A stretch of DNA of 64,000 bases, taken from NCBI RefSeq assembly GCF_018860385.1, contig NZ_JAHKPH010000016.1, positions 124,001 to 188,000 on the forward strand. Direction: 5' to 3'. This document shows positions 18,562 through 28,316 of the stretch, piece by piece; positions within the stretch are counted from its first letter, which is position 1; each line of letters begins with the position of its first letter. Source of the DNA: Reinekea forsetii. Lineage in GTDB: Bacteria; Pseudomonadota; Gammaproteobacteria; Pseudomonadales; Natronospirillaceae. Position numbers and translations under genes: made by a program. The notes beneath the pieces are model-generated. The model was not told the DNA's origin and did no database searches. It saw only the letters and a program-made list of their open reading frames with translations.

Positions 18562-21118
18562 CGATACTTACCAACTTGTTTGGTACAACAATGACTTTGC
18601 GAATCGTTTTACCATCGGTAAACGACTGGACACGCTCATCGGCTAAAGCCATAGCTTCGAGTTCATCTTTTCCAGTGTTTGCGCTCACTTCGAGCTTCGC
18701 ACGCACCTTTCCGTTCACCTGAACGACATACAACAAAGTATCTTTCACCAATGCTGAAGTATCGACCACTGGCCATTGGGCATCAATAACAAGATCTTCA
18801 TGACCTAGCTGCTGCCATAGCTCTTGGCAAATATGAGGCGCAATGGGCGATAAAACTAACACCGCTGTCTCTAACGCCTCTCCGATCACAGGAGATTGAC
18901 CTTCAAAACGATTTACTGCATTGATCAGTTCCATCACTTTAGCAATGGCTGTATTAAAGGTTTTGCGCTCACCAAAGTCGGCCGTGACGCCTTCTATGGT
19001 TTCATGGGTTTTACGTCGTAATGTTTTTTCGGCATCGCTTAAAGAAGCTACATCGAGCTCAGCATGATCACCTTGTTCTACAAACTGATGAACTGCACGC
19101 CATAAGCGCTCTAAAAACTTCTTAGAACCTTGCACGCCCGATTCAGTCCATTCCAAAGTTTGCTCTGGAGGTGCGGCAAACATTGAGAACAAACGAACGG
19201 TGTCGGCACCGTATTCATCAATAGCGGCTTGGGGGTCTTTTCCATTCATTTTAGACTTAGACATCTTAGCAATGCCACCGAAGGTCACTGTTTCACCTGT
19301 CGATTTTTGAACACCACCAATTATCTTACCTTGATCATCTTTGGTTGGTTCGACATCATCTGGTGAAACCCAAACACGAGTTGAACCTTCCATTTTGTAC
19401 CAAGTTTCCGCTAAAACCATGCCTTGGCAAAGCAAGTTGGTGAACGGCTCATTGGATTCAACTAAGCCTTCATCACGTAACGCTTTATGGAAAAAGCGAG
19501 CGTACATAAGGTGCATTGTTGCATGTTCAATGCCGCCGATGTATTGATCTACCGGTAGCCAGTAGTTAGCTTCTTTCGGTTCAAGCATACCTTCATCGTA
19601 ATGAGGAGTGCAGTAACGCGCAAAATACCAACTCGACTCCATGAAGGTATCAAAAGTATCGGTTTCTCGTATCGCTGGTCGGCCTCGCCAGGTGGTTTGC
19701 TCAAACTCAGGGTTATTCTTGATCGGTGAATTCGAGCCATCAAACACTACATCGTATGGGAGTTCTATCGGGAAGTCTTCTGCGGGTTTTGCTTCGCCAT
19801 CAACATATACAACCGGCACTGGCGTGCCCCAATAACGTTGTCGACTTACGCCCCAATCTCGCAAACGATAATTCGTTGTTACAGAGCCTTTACCGGCATT
19901 TGCCAATGCGCTTGAAATCGCCTCAAAAGCAGCATCAAATTCAAGGCCATTGAACTCACCTGAATTAACTAAGACGCCTTTCTCAGTGAATGCGGCTTCA
20001 GACAAATCACATGTTACTTCCGAGCTTTGCGCAGGCTCTACAACTTGTTTAATACTTAAGCCGTATTTGTTAGCGAATTCATAATCTCGTTGATCGTGAC
20101 CTGGAACAGACATTACTGCGCCTGTGCCGTAATCCATTAATACAAAATTAGCGGCCCAAACGGGTACTTCTTCACCCGTTAATGGATGAATCGCCATGAC
20201 GCCAGTGGCACAGCCCTTTTTCTCCATGGTGGCCATATCGGCCTCGGAGGTTGTAGAGGTTTTACACTCTTCAATAAAGGCGGCTAACTCTGGGTTTTGT
20301 TCAGCGGCTTTCGCTGCAATAGGATGCCCAGCGGCAACGGCCACATAAGTAACACCATAAAGCGTATCAGGGCGTGTCGTATAAACTTCCAACGATTCAT
20401 CGCTGTCTTTTATGGTAAAACTCAGGTTTACGCCTTTCGATTTACCGATCCAGTTTCGTTGCATCGCGACAACTTCTTCTGGCCAGCCGGTTAAATTATC
20501 TAACTCAGAAAGCAATTCTTCGGCATAGGCAGTGGTACGCACAAACCATTGGTCCATCTCTTTACGCTCTACCGGCGTATCGCAACGCCAACAACAGCCA
20601 TCATGAACCTGTTCATTTGCCAAAACGGTTTGATCGTGAGGACACCAGTTTACAAAGGAAGACTTTTTGTAAGCGAGATCTTTTTCAATTAACCGAGTAA
20701 AAAACCATTGCTCCCACTTATAATATTCCGGTTTACAGGTCGTGACTTCACGACTCCAATCGTAAGCAAAGCCTAAGGTTTTTAACTGGTCTCGCATGTA
20801 ATCAATGTTTTCAAACGTCCATTTGGCTGGCGCAACATTGTTTTGTATCGCTGCATTTTCAGCTGGCATTCCGAACGCATCCCAACCTATGGGTTGAATT
20901 ACATTTTTGCCTTGCATGCGTTGAAAACGACTGATGACATCGCCAATGGTGTAGTTACGAACATGCCCCATGTGCAGCGCACCGCTGGGGTATGGCAGCA
21001 TAGACAGGCAATAAAACTTTTCTTTGTTGCTGTCGACAACGGCCTTAAAGACCTGCTTTTCATCCCAGACTTTCTGGATTTTGCGCTCAATTGAGGCGGG
21101 GGAGTAACTAGCTTCCAT
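18551..21118 (-). CDS. leuS: Leucyl-tRNA synthetase
   Basis: Class Ia synthetase, 855 residues, charging tRNA-Leu. The HIGH motif appears as [14 protein letters not shown] and the KMSKS loop as [14 protein letters not shown]. The CP1 editing domain contains [13 protein letters not shown]-like sequence ([18 protein letters not shown]), and [13 protein letters not shown] with CCWRCD forms the zinc-knuckle region. The C-terminal [14 protein letters not shown] domain is complete. ATG 21118 gives the usual [20 protein letters not shown] start. It is the first gene of leuS-lptE-holA. Confidence 0.98.
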   Translation of the reverse strand: MEASYSPASIERKIQKVWDEKQVFKAVVDSNKEKFYCLSMLPYPSGALHMGHVRNYTIGDVISRFQRMQGKNVIQPIGWDAFGMPAENAAIQNNVAPAKWTFENIDYMRDQLKTLGFAYDWSREVTTCKPEYYKWEQWFFTRLIEKDLAYKKSSFVNWCPHDQTVLANEQVHDGCCWRCDTPVERKEMDQWFVRTTAYAEELLSELDNLTGWPEEVVAMQRNWIGKSKGVNLSFTIKDSDESLEVYTTRPDTLYGVTYVAVAAGHPIAAKAAEQNPELAAFIEECKTSTTSEADMATMEKKGCATGVMAIHPLTGEEVPVWAANFVLMDYGTGAVMSVPGHDQRDYEFANKYGLSIKQVVEPAQSSEVTCDLSEAAFTEKGVLVNSGEFNGLEFDAAFEAISSALANAGKGSVTTNYRLRDWGVSRQRYWGTPVPVVYVDGEAKPAEDFPIELPYDVVFDGSNSPIKNNPEFEQTTWRGRPAIRETDTFDTFMESSWYFARYCTPHYDEGMLEPKEANYWLPVDQYIGGIEHATMHLMYARFFHKALRDEGLVESNEPFTNLLCQGMVLAETWYKMEGSTRVWVSPDDVEPTKDDQGKIIGGVQKSTGETVTFGGIAKMSKSKMNGKDPQAAIDEYGADTVRLFSMFAAPPEQTLEWTESGVQGSKKFLERLWRAVHQFVEQGDHAELDVASLSDAEKTLRRKTHETIEGVTADFGERKTFNTAIAKVMELINAVNRFEGQSPVIGEALETAVLVLSPIAPHICQELWQQLGHEDLVIDAQWPVVDTSALVKDTLLYVVQVNGKVRAKLEVSANTGKDELEAMALADERVQSFTDGKTIRKVIVVPNKLVSIVAN

Positions 21119-21249
21119 GGATTTAAAAACTCACATCGTTAACGAATGAATGACCAAGCGAATGGCTCAGATTTAAGAGTCGTAAGAATACCTTAGTCGT
21201 GCGGTCTTTTAAACGGCAAAGGCTTAAGAATAGAGGCTTTAAAAAACCA

Positions 21250-21280
21250 TTGACTTTATATTAGAAAAATATAATATAAG
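21250..21280 (+). promoter_or_regulatory. Promoter with palindromic operator upstream of rhodanese gene
   Basis: TTGACT at 21250-21255 is a good -35 box, with AT-rich -10 candidates at 21270-21280. Between them lies a perfect inverted repeat TTATATT (21256-21262), 5 bases, AATATAA (21268-21274). A repressor bound there would block RNA polymerase. AT-rich dyads like this are typical of ArsR-type sulfur-sensing repressors (BigR/SqrR) that control rhodaneses, but no such regulator is in the window. Confidence 0.5.
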
Positions 21281-21313
21281 AAACATCTAATTTACTAACC
21301 AGGAAATACTCCA

Positions 21314-21556
21314 ATGCTATATCTAATCGACGTTCGTTCACCTGCAGAATATCAACAAGGTCATGCCCAAGGTGCGATTAATGTGCCTGTTGATCAACTT
21401 GCCATTCAACTCAGCAATGGGGTGAATTTTGAGAAAACAGACGGTATTACCGTTTATTGCCTCTCTGGCGGTAGGGCTGGTGTGGCTAAAAAGTTTCTCG
21501 AGCGGGCAGGCTTTTCAAATGTTACTAATGCGGGCGGTGTTAGCAACTTAATGTAA
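21314..21556 (+). CDS. Small single-domain rhodanese
   Basis: An 80-residue rhodanese domain without signal peptide. It has the family start YLIDVRSPAEYQQGHAQGAI, the active-site Cys in VYCLSGGRAG and a C-terminal NAGGV. Rhodaneses move sulfane sulfur through a persulfide on that Cys. The domain is somewhat short, resembling PspE-type or stand-alone cytoplasmic rhodaneses. AGGAAA precedes the ATG. Expression is probably controlled by the operator just upstream. A role in sulfide or cyanide detoxification is an inference. Confidence 0.87.
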   Translation: MLYLIDVRSPAEYQQGHAQGAINVPVDQLAIQLSNGVNFEKTDGITVYCLSGGRAGVAKKFLERAGFSNVTNAGGVSNLM

Positions 21557-21567
21557 GCTATCCATTT

Positions 21568-21595
21568 GGCATGAGCTTGAATATAAGCTCATGCC
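21568..21595. terminator. Hairpin between convergent rhodanese and oxidoreductase genes
   Basis: GGCATGAGCTT (21568-21578), loop GAATAT, AAGCTCATGCC (21585-21595): a perfect 11-bp stem between two convergent genes. An A-run (21601-21607) follows rather than a T-run, so it fits a shared hairpin barrier better than a textbook terminator. Confidence 0.5.
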
Positions 21596-21607
21596 GATCA
21601 AAAAAAG

Positions 21608-22618
21608 CTATGCTTCGAACCCGGCTAGTACGATTTTTCCTTTAGCCTTATTACTTTCCAGCAACGCATGAGCGGCTTTTAAGTTACTAGCGTTAATCAA
21701 TCCGAGGCTCTCGTTTGCTGTACTCTTTATATTTTTCGAATCGACTAAGCTGGATACGCGTCTCAGTATTTTATGCTGCTGAATCATGTCGCTTGTTTGG
21801 AACAACGATCGAGTAAACATAAACTCCCAATGTATTGACACACTCTTACGCTTAAACGGCATTATATCGAGCACATCCGCGTCATCAATTAGGCCAAATT
21901 TACCTTGTGGTGCAATAACTTCTGCAATAGTTGCCAAATGCTGCCCCGTTCCATTTAGGCTTGCAATGTAATTAATGGGTCCTAATTCAAGAGCTTCTAA
22001 TTGTGATTGTAGGTTTTGACTGTGATCAACGACGAAATCGGCGCCAAGCTCTTTAACCCACTCTTGCGTTTCTTGCCGTGACGCTGACGCAATAACGGTG
22101 AGTTCGGTCAAAGCTTTTGCCAGCTGAATCATTATAGAGCCGACCCCTCCAGACGCACCCAAAATCAATAGGGTTCCTGTGCTGTCTTTGCTGAGCCCAA
22201 AACGATCAAATAATAATTCCCAGGCGGTGATTGCCGTTAATGGCAACGCCGCAGCCTGCTCAAAACTTAACGATAGTGGCTTATCGGCTACAAGGCGTTC
22301 ATCGACTAACTGAAATTGAGCATTGGACCCCTGGCGATTCATCGCACCGGCATACCAAACTTTATCCCCAGGCTTAAATAATCGAACATCCGGCCCAACG
22401 GCTTCAACCACACCGGCAGCATCATACCCCAGCACATTATATTGGCCCGCTTCAGCAGCAGCGCGCATACGAATTTTAGTATCAACAGGGTTAACCGACA
22501 CGGCCTCAACACGAACCAGAATATCTTGTCCACTTGCGACAGGGACTGGCAATTCAATATCCAACAGAGCCTGATCTTCATTTATAGGCAAGGAAGCTTG
22601 GTATCCGACAGCTTTCAT
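21608..22618 (-). CDS. MDR superfamily zinc-less NADPH:quinone oxidoreductase-like protein
   Basis: A 336-residue medium-chain dehydrogenase/reductase. The N-terminal GroES-like domain has VRVEAVSVNPVDTKIRM and LGYDAAGVVEAVG. The Rossmann fold has LLILGASGGVGSIMIQLAK, and the end reads KAKGKIVLAG. The Cys ligands for structural zinc and the catalytic zinc set are missing, as in quinone-oxidoreductase/enoyl-reductase subgroups annotated as zinc-binding alcohol dehydrogenase family. The likely cofactor is NADPH; the substrate is unknown. It is monocistronic. Confidence 0.85.
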   Translation of the reverse strand: MKAVGYQASLPINEDQALLDIELPVPVASGQDILVRVEAVSVNPVDTKIRMRAAAEAGQYNVLGYDAAGVVEAVGPDVRLFKPGDKVWYAGAMNRQGSNAQFQLVDERLVADKPLSLSFEQAAALPLTAITAWELLFDRFGLSKDSTGTLLILGASGGVGSIMIQLAKALTELTVIASASRQETQEWVKELGADFVVDHSQNLQSQLEALELGPINYIASLNGTGQHLATIAEVIAPQGKFGLIDDADVLDIMPFKRKSVSIHWEFMFTRSLFQTSDMIQQHKILRRVSSLVDSKNIKSTANESLGLINASNLKAAHALLESNKAKGKIVLAGFEA

Positions 22619-22653
22619 AACAATTCCTCAAGAGTCGATTTATTTTAATCTAT

Positions 22654-22682
22654 AACAAAAAAAGCCACGCAACCGTGGCTTT
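22654..22682 (-). terminator. Intrinsic terminator after aapP
   Basis: Read on the reverse strand: AAAGCCACG, loop GTTG, CGTGGCTTT, then a continuous T-run. It lies 30 bases after the stop of the ATPase gene and closes the aapJQMP operon. Confidence 0.88.
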
Positions 22683-22711
22683 CAATTTGATTTTACAGCA
22701 CTTTGAGTAAC

Positions 22712-23479
22712 TTAGTGCCCTAAAATTTGGCTTAAGAATAACTTAGTACGATCATTCTCTGGCCGCTCGAAGAAATCTTCAGGGTTGTTTTCTTCGATAA
22801 TTTGCCCTGCATCCATAAAGATAACTCGGTCAGCTACTTTCTTTGCGAAACCCATTTCGTGGGTTACACAAATCATCGTCATGCCTTCTTCTGCTAATGT
22901 CACCATTACATCGAGTACTTCGGCAATCATTTCAGGGTCTAGTGCAGACGTAGGTTCGTCAAATAACATCACTTCTGGCTTCATGCACAGTGAACGCGCA
23001 ATCGCTACACGTTGCTGCTGGCCACCAGAAAGTTGACCTGGATATTTATTAGCCTGATCTGGTATTTTAACACGCTCTAAATAATGCATGGCGGTCGCTT
23101 CGGCTTCCGCTTTAGGTATTTTACGTACCCACATTGGCGCTAAAGTTAAGTTTTCCAGAATGGTTAAGTGCGGAAATAGGTTAAAGTGCTGAAAGCACAT
23201 TCCGACTTCGCGACGAACTTCTTCAATGTGCTTAACATCGCTCGTTAACTCAGTACCGTTTACGATGATGCTGCCCTGTTGGTGCTCTTCTAGACGGTTA
23301 ATACAACGAATCATCGTTGACTTACCAGAACCAGAAGGACCACACACTACAATACGCTCGCCTTTCTTAACATTTAAATTGATGTCTTTCAAAACATGAA
23401 AGTCACCGTACCATTTGTGCATTTTATCAATCTTGATGACGATCTCATCAGATAGTTCACGAGAATTTGCTTCTGTCAT
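22712..23479 (-). CDS. aapP: Polar amino acid ABC transporter ATP-binding protein
   Basis: The ATPase of a general L-amino-acid ABC transporter, 255 residues. Walker A is in [19 protein letters not shown], the Q-loop in [13 protein letters not shown], the signature in [15 protein letters not shown], Walker B in [13 protein letters not shown], and the switch His in CVTHEMGF. It is last in the order J-Q-M-P and is followed by a terminator. The nearby ntrBC genes suggest nitrogen control of uptake, but no NtrC site is visible before aapJ. Confidence 0.95.
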   Translation of the reverse strand: MTEANSRELSDEIVIKIDKMHKWYGDFHVLKDINLNVKKGERIVVCGPSGSGKSTMIRCINRLEEHQQGSIIVNGTELTSDVKHIEEVRREVGMCFQHFNLFPHLTILENLTLAPMWVRKIPKAEAEATAMHYLERVKIPDQANKYPGQLSGGQQQRVAIARSLCMKPEVMLFDEPTSALDPEMIAEVLDVMVTLAEEGMTMICVTHEMGFAKKVADRVIFMDAGQIIEENNPEDFFERPENDRTKLFLSQILGH

Positions 23480-23490
23480 GACCTAAATCC

Positions 23491-24606
23491 TTAATTGCTG
23501 TGTCCAGTATCCAACATGCGCTCTAAACGTTGAGAGTAACGACTCATGCTGAAACAAAATATAAAGAAACCAAATGCAGCGAAGACATAGCCTTCAATAG
23601 TAAACCCTAACCAATTAGGGTTCGTTGCTGCCATTTGAGCCATACCAAGCAAGTCAAATAAACCAATAATCAATACCAGCGTGGTGTCTTTAAACAGGCC
23701 AATAAATGTATTCACAATACCAGGAATCACCATCTTCAATGCTTGAGGAAGAATAATCAGCATGGTGCTCTTGGTGTAGTTTAACCCTAATGCCGCTGCA
23801 GCTTCATACTGCCCTTTAGGCATAGCTTGTAAGCCCCCGCGCACTACTTCGGCCATGTAGGCTGAAGAGAACAAGGTAACTCCCACCAAGACTCTTAAGA
23901 GCTTATCTGGGCTGATGTCTTCTGGTACGAATAAAGGAAACATCACCGAAGCCATAAACAATACGGTAATCAACGGGATACCACGCCAAAATTCGATGAA
24001 GACGACACAGAATGATTTTACAACCGGCATATTAGATCGGCGACCAAGGGCAAGTAATATCCCGATTGGAAGCGACATGACAATACCCGTTACAGCAATC
24101 ACTAAGGTTAAGAACAAACCACCCCATACCGATGTTTCAACAATTTCCAAACCAAAGCCACCTCCATAATAAAGGTAGAAACAAATGATTGGGTAAATGA
24201 CCAACAAGAAGCCTATTAAAGCTAACTTTATGGTGCGTGAAACGGCATTGATGAATAAAGGAATAGCCGCAGCGATGCCTAAAATATAGGAAAAGTTAAT
24301 TCGCCATACCTGATCATCTGGGAATCGGCCATACATTAACTGATCGAACCATACTCGAATAAAGACCCAGCAAGCGCCTTCTTTAGAGCATGAGTCTCGG
24401 CTATCGCCAGACCAATCAGCTGAAATAATGACCCAATCTATCAAGGGCGGTAAAAACTTAATGATGATGTACAGTGCAAAAAACGTAAATAAGGTATTTA
24501 TCCAGTTACTAAATAAATTCTCACGCATCCAATGCACAACACCTACCGAACTGCTCGGAGGTGGTAAGTTAGGATGCTGGCCAACAGGATATTTTTGAGT
24601 TGTCAT
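23491..24606 (-). CDS. aapM: General amino acid ABC transporter permease AapM
   Basis: A 371-residue inner-membrane permease with a long N-terminal hydrophobic extension before the core. The core has the HisM/GlnP-type permease motif EVVRGGLQAMPKGQYEAAAA and the EAA-like loop ALGLNYTKSTMLIILPQALK. The long N-terminal part with an extra periplasmic loop (CSKEGACW) is typical of AapM rather than of short HisM-type permeases. It lies between aapQ and aapP with 11-base gaps. Confidence 0.93.
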   Translation of the reverse strand: MTTQKYPVGQHPNLPPPSSSVGVVHWMRENLFSNWINTLFTFFALYIIIKFLPPLIDWVIISADWSGDSRDSCSKEGACWVFIRVWFDQLMYGRFPDDQVWRINFSYILGIAAAIPLFINAVSRTIKLALIGFLLVIYPIICFYLYYGGGFGLEIVETSVWGGLFLTLVIAVTGIVMSLPIGILLALGRRSNMPVVKSFCVVFIEFWRGIPLITVLFMASVMFPLFVPEDISPDKLLRVLVGVTLFSSAYMAEVVRGGLQAMPKGQYEAAAALGLNYTKSTMLIILPQALKMVIPGIVNTFIGLFKDTTLVLIIGLFDLLGMAQMAATNPNWLGFTIEGYVFAAFGFFIFCFSMSRYSQRLERMLDTGHSN

Positions 24607-24617
24607 AATATGGCCCC

Positions 24618-25805
24618 TTACCGCTCAATTAACGCATTGCGTGCGTTATACCAGTTCATAAGCATAGAAATAAACAAGCTCAAGAATAAATAAACCGCTA
24701 ATGTCATGCCCATAATCTCAACAGCCTGACCCACTTGGTTAAGCGCCGTACCTGCAAATACCGCGACTAAATCTGGGTATGCAATAGCGGCTGCTAACGA
24801 TGAGTTCTTCGTTAAGTTTAAGTACTGAGACGTTAATGGTGGAATGATCACTCGCAACGCCTGAGGAACAATAATCAGTTTCGTTGTCCAGCTTGGCTTA
24901 ATGCCGAGCGAATAAGCCGCTTCGGTTTGACCATTGTCGACAGATAAAATACCGGCGCGAACAATTTCAGCAATAAATGATGACGTATAAACTGATAACG
25001 CAAACACAAGTGCCGCAAACTCAGGTGTCAGTACCATACCGCCTTGAAAGTTAAAGCCTTTTAGAGCTGGGACATCCCAAGAAAGTGGCAACCCAGTTAC
25101 AAGGAAAGCCACCAATGGTAAGCCGATGAGCAACCCGAGGGCCGTATATAACACAGGGAATTGTTCGCCGGTTTTCTCTTGACGAATTCGTGCCCACCGA
25201 CGTATCACAAATACCGAAATAATTGCGATAATAACAGCGGCAACTACAAGCCCAAAGCCATCTTCAAAAATGGGTTTTGGTGCAAATAGTCCACGATTGG
25301 ATAAGAATAAACTCTCACCAAACTCTAAGGCCTGCTTAGGATTCGGCAGAGGTCTAAGTACAGCGAAATACCAGAAGAACAGCTGTAATAAGAGTGGTAT
25401 GTTTCTAAGCGTATCTACATAAATTGCCGCCAAACGCGCAATTAGCCAGTTATTTGATAACCGGGCAACACCCATAGTAAAACCTAGCATTGTCGCAAAA
25501 ATAATACCGACGACAGACACCAGAATAGTGTTTAGTAAGCCAACAAAGAATACGTCTAAATAAGTGGCACTCTGAGTATACTCAATAAGCGTCTCTGAAA
25601 TTTTAAAGCCCGTAGTGGTGCCTAAAAAGTCAAAACCGGTTGAAATACCTCGAGCATCAAGGTTAGTTAGAGTGTTTCGAACAAGGATATAAATAACATA
25701 CAAGACTAAGGCTAAAAACACACCTTGGAAAATCAGCGCACGTTTTTCAGGATCGCGCCAAAAAGGTGGTTTTGCCGGAGCGTCCGATTTGATTTGATCA
25801 GTCAC
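24618..25805 (-). CDS. aapQ: General amino acid ABC transporter permease AapQ
   Basis: A 395-residue permease with the AapQ layout: an N-terminal membrane segment, a periplasmic stretch, then the permease core. The core has VGLLNTILVSVVGIIFATML, YVDTLRNIPLLLQLFFWYF and EIVRAGILSVDNGQTEAAYS. The start codon is GTG 25805, preceded by a GGGAG Shine-Dalgarno. It pairs with AapM. It is separated from aapJ by about 215 bases that carry a strong hairpin, which would lower its expression relative to the binding protein. Confidence 0.93.
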   Translation of the reverse strand: MTDQIKSDAPAKPPFWRDPEKRALIFQGVFLALVLYVIYILVRNTLTNLDARGISTGFDFLGTTTGFKISETLIEYTQSATYLDVFFVGLLNTILVSVVGIIFATMLGFTMGVARLSNNWLIARLAAIYVDTLRNIPLLLQLFFWYFAVLRPLPNPKQALEFGESLFLSNRGLFAPKPIFEDGFGLVVAAVIIAIISVFVIRRWARIRQEKTGEQFPVLYTALGLLIGLPLVAFLVTGLPLSWDVPALKGFNFQGGMVLTPEFAALVFALSVYTSSFIAEIVRAGILSVDNGQTEAAYSLGIKPSWTTKLIIVPQALRVIIPPLTSQYLNLTKNSSLAAAIAYPDLVAVFAGTALNQVGQAVEIMGMTLAVYLFLSLFISMLMNWYNARNALIER

Positions 25806-25970
25806 AAATCAGTCTCCCTCAGTGAAAGGTGATACATCAAATTACTTTTTATAATTATGACTCGCTAAAACTAAGCGAATACCTAACTAACAAAACCGAG
25901 TCTTAATAACTTTTTTATTTTGGGTTTCATTAGAACGAGACAAAACTACAATAAGCCTCTTTAAAACAAT

Positions 25971-25999
25971 AAACGCTGAGAGCAATACTCTCAGCGTTT
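25971..25999 (-). terminator. Hairpin between aapJ and aapQ (partial terminator)
   Basis: A perfect 12-bp stem AAACGCTGAGAG / CTCTCAGCGTTT with a 5-base loop lies about 20 bases after the aapJ stop. Only a mixed ATTGTTTT follows on the reverse strand. It is likely a leaky terminator or mRNA-stabilising hairpin that lets aapJ be made in excess over the permease genes. Confidence 0.65.
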
Positions 26000-26020
26000 A
26001 ACTTAGTTACGCTATAAAAC

Positions 26021-27043
26021 TTAGCGTACTGGTGGTGCGTACATGATGCCACCGTCTTTCCACAAGGTGTTTAGACCGCGTGGTAGTTCAAGTGGTTTAA
26101 CGTTACGATCCCAGATTTCACCGTAGTTACCTACTTGGCTAACAATGTTGTAAGCCCACTCTGCATCTAGACCTAGGTTTGCACCTAAAGAACCGTCTGC
26201 ACCAATGAAGCGCTTAACACCTGGTGATGCAGAAGCGTCACCTTTTACTTTGCCAATGTTAGATGAGTTTAGACCCATCTCTTCGGCTTCTACTGTTGCA
26301 TTGATAGACCAAGCAACGATGTCTAGCATTTGGTCGTCACCGTGAGCAACTGCAGGGCCTAATGGCTCTTTAGAAATAATCTCAGGTAATACCATGTGAG
26401 CCGCTGGCTCTGCTAACTTAGTACGTTGAGCCGCAAGACCTGAAGCATCCGTGGTGTATACATCACAACGACCATTGTCGTAGGCTGCAACAACTTCATC
26501 TGCTTTTTCAAATACAACTGGCTCAAAGCTCATGCCATTTGCACGGAAATAGTCTGCTAAGTTCAATTCTGTCGTAGTACCTTGGTTAGTACATACAGAT
26601 GCACCATCTAATTCCAATGCACTGGTAACACCTAGATCTTTACGAACCATGAAACCTTGACCGTCGTAGTAAGTTACGCCAGCAAAGTTAATACCTAAAG
26701 AGGTATCACGAGTCTGAGTCCAAGTAGTGTTACGAGATAACATATCGATTTCACCAGACTGAAGTGCGGTGAAACGCTCTTTAGCTGATAATGGAGTGTA
26801 TTTAACTTTAGATGCATCGCCGAAAATTGCGGCTGCTACAGCACGACAAAAATCAACGTCTAGACCTGTCCAGTTACCATTTTCGTCAGAGTTAGAGAAG
26901 CCTGGTAGACCTTGGCTCACACCACACTGTAAAAAACCTTTTTCTTTAACTCCATCTAGAACTTCACCGGCTTGAGCGGTAGACATCATCATAGTTGATG
27001 AAATTGCAACGCCAAGGGTGGTAAGGACTGCCTTCTTAAACAT
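26021..27043 (-). CDS. aapJ: General amino acid ABC transporter substrate-binding protein AapJ
   Basis: A 340-residue periplasmic binding protein. The signal peptide ends near STAQA. The mature part shows LQCGVSQGLPGFSNSDENG, WTGLDVDFCRAVAAAIFGD, FTALQSGEIDMLSRNTTWT and YTTDASGLAAQR, all typical of AapJ/BztA. ATG 27043 is chosen because AGGAGATTCTT precedes it and the signal peptide begins MFKKAVLTTL; the frame runs on to 27103 without support. It is the first gene of aapJQMP. The 290-base upstream spacer (27044-27334) holds no promoter I can name with confidence. Confidence 0.95.
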   Translation of the reverse strand: MFKKAVLTTLGVAISSTMMMSTAQAGEVLDGVKEKGFLQCGVSQGLPGFSNSDENGNWTGLDVDFCRAVAAAIFGDASKVKYTPLSAKERFTALQSGEIDMLSRNTTWTQTRDTSLGINFAGVTYYDGQGFMVRKDLGVTSALELDGASVCTNQGTTTELNLADYFRANGMSFEPVVFEKADEVVAAYDNGRCDVYTTDASGLAAQRTKLAEPAAHMVLPEIISKEPLGPAVAHGDDQMLDIVAWSINATVEAEEMGLNSSNIGKVKGDASASPGVKRFIGADGSLGANLGLDAEWAYNIVSQVGNYGEIWDRNVKPLELPRGLNTLWKDGGIMYAPPVR

Positions 27044-27334
27044 AAGAATCTCCTGCATTTTTTTATTATTAACTTCCTTCAGCCAACATGGGTAATGTGG
27101 CATCGGTTTGTTTGCCCAGCCAGCCTAGCACGCTTCCATGTAAAGTCGAACCTTTTAATGAATTCGCCCTAGTGCAACTGTTCTGTGTGAAAAGTTACAT
27201 AAAGGTGCGGAGCGAGTCAACCATTATGGTTCAGTGCCATTCAGGAAATAAATGATCAACATACTAAGCAAAACTGAGCGCCTAAACCTCAATATGCACA
27301 ACCTAGGCCAAGTCTCGATTCGCGGCTAATCAGG

Positions 27335-27793
27335 CTATTTTTTTAACGATGTTTTAAATTCGTCCCAGTTCCGCTCAGCCAGTGCAATCTGTGACGATTG
27401 CCTCATTGCCCATTGTGCCCGCCCCCACTTAGAAAAGAATAAATAAAGCTTTCCATCGATCACTCTAAAAAGGCTTGGATCAGCCAATACTAAGTGCCCA
27501 TCACTGAGTCCATTGGCGCAATGACCAGCAAATTTGGGGGTGTATTTGGGTGGATTTTGTTCAAAAATATTTTTATTTTTTTGTGATGAAAAGTACCAAA
27601 TTGCACCAGCATGTTGCACTTGGTAATCAGATTGACCCATTACAGCCCGTGAGCTTGTAAAATAGGCAACAGTGTCATAGCCATTAATAGCTACGTTCTG
27701 GTCATTTTTATTTCTGAAGGTATCAGAATAAGCCACCGAAGTGCCGATCAATATGATACATATTAGAGATAATATATTGGAAAAGCGTTTCAT
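27335..27793 (-). CDS. YHS domain-containing exported protein
   Basis: A 152-residue protein with a signal peptide (to about IGTSVAYS) and a YHS-type domain: NVAINGYDTVAYFTSSRAVM, IWYFSSQKNKNIFEQNP, YTPKFAGHCANGLSDGH and the late KLYLFFSKWGRAQW. YHS domains often bind metals. This exported subgroup is common in marine gammaproteobacteria and has no settled function that I know. It is monocistronic. Confidence 0.82.
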   Translation of the reverse strand: MKRFSNILSLICIILIGTSVAYSDTFRNKNDQNVAINGYDTVAYFTSSRAVMGQSDYQVQHAGAIWYFSSQKNKNIFEQNPPKYTPKFAGHCANGLSDGHLVLADPSLFRVIDGKLYLFFSKWGRAQWAMRQSSQIALAERNWDEFKTSLKK

Positions 27794-27857
27794 GAGAGGT
27801 CTCGTTTTTTACTTGTAGAGATCAAGACACGCAAATGTTGAGATAGTTTCAATTCTT

Positions 27858-28265
27858 CTATCTGGGGAAGTCGCCAGCATACTTGTCAATCCATTCTTCG
27901 GCGGCTTGCTGACCATCTAAATCGCGCCCTTCTCGGTTTAACACATATCGTTTGTAATGCTCTATGTGGCAGACCTGCTCAACCATTCGAAAGCCGAAAG
28001 CCTCTGCTTCGTTTTCAAACTTAACGCCGACATGATAGTAATGGTCCACCTTTTTACACCACATGACCTTACAGGTAGCTTCAAAGCTAGGCTCTTGAAC
28101 GTATATATTTACTTGAATCAGCTCGCCTGGCGGAAGGTAATAATCGGTACTAAAACTGAGGCCACCAGCACTAACATCTAGCAATGCATTACGTATACAG
28201 TAATAGTGATCTTGCAACACACAGTTGATAGGAATGTCTGTTGGGTGTCGGATAAAGCTACGCAT
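27858..28265 (-). CDS. PilZ domain protein
   Basis: A 135-residue single-domain PilZ protein, a cyclic-di-GMP receptor family. Both binding motifs are visible: RxxxR in RSFIRHP at the N-terminus and the D-x-S-x-x-G type motif in LLDVSAGGLSF. A beta-barrel with VNIYVQEPSFEATCKVMWC and YHVGVKFE follows, then a short charged C-terminal tail. Binding of c-di-GMP is well supported; its output partner is unknown. It lies 51 bases after argG in the same direction, so it may be co-transcribed. Confidence 0.9.
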   Translation of the reverse strand: MRSFIRHPTDIPINCVLQDHYYCIRNALLDVSAGGLSFSTDYYLPPGELIQVNIYVQEPSFEATCKVMWCKKVDHYYHVGVKFENEAEAFGFRMVEQVCHIEHYKRYVLNREGRDLDGQQAAEEWIDKYAGDFPR

Positions 28266-28316
28266 ACTTCCCCTTATTGCACCGTATTTCGCACAATAAG
28301 AGGAGTATAGACTGGT

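Noticed and set aside
27228-27240. Sigma-54 promoter before aapJ (TGGCAC on the reverse strand)
   Set aside because: The -24 half fits, but the expected TTGC after 5 bases is absent (CATAA instead).
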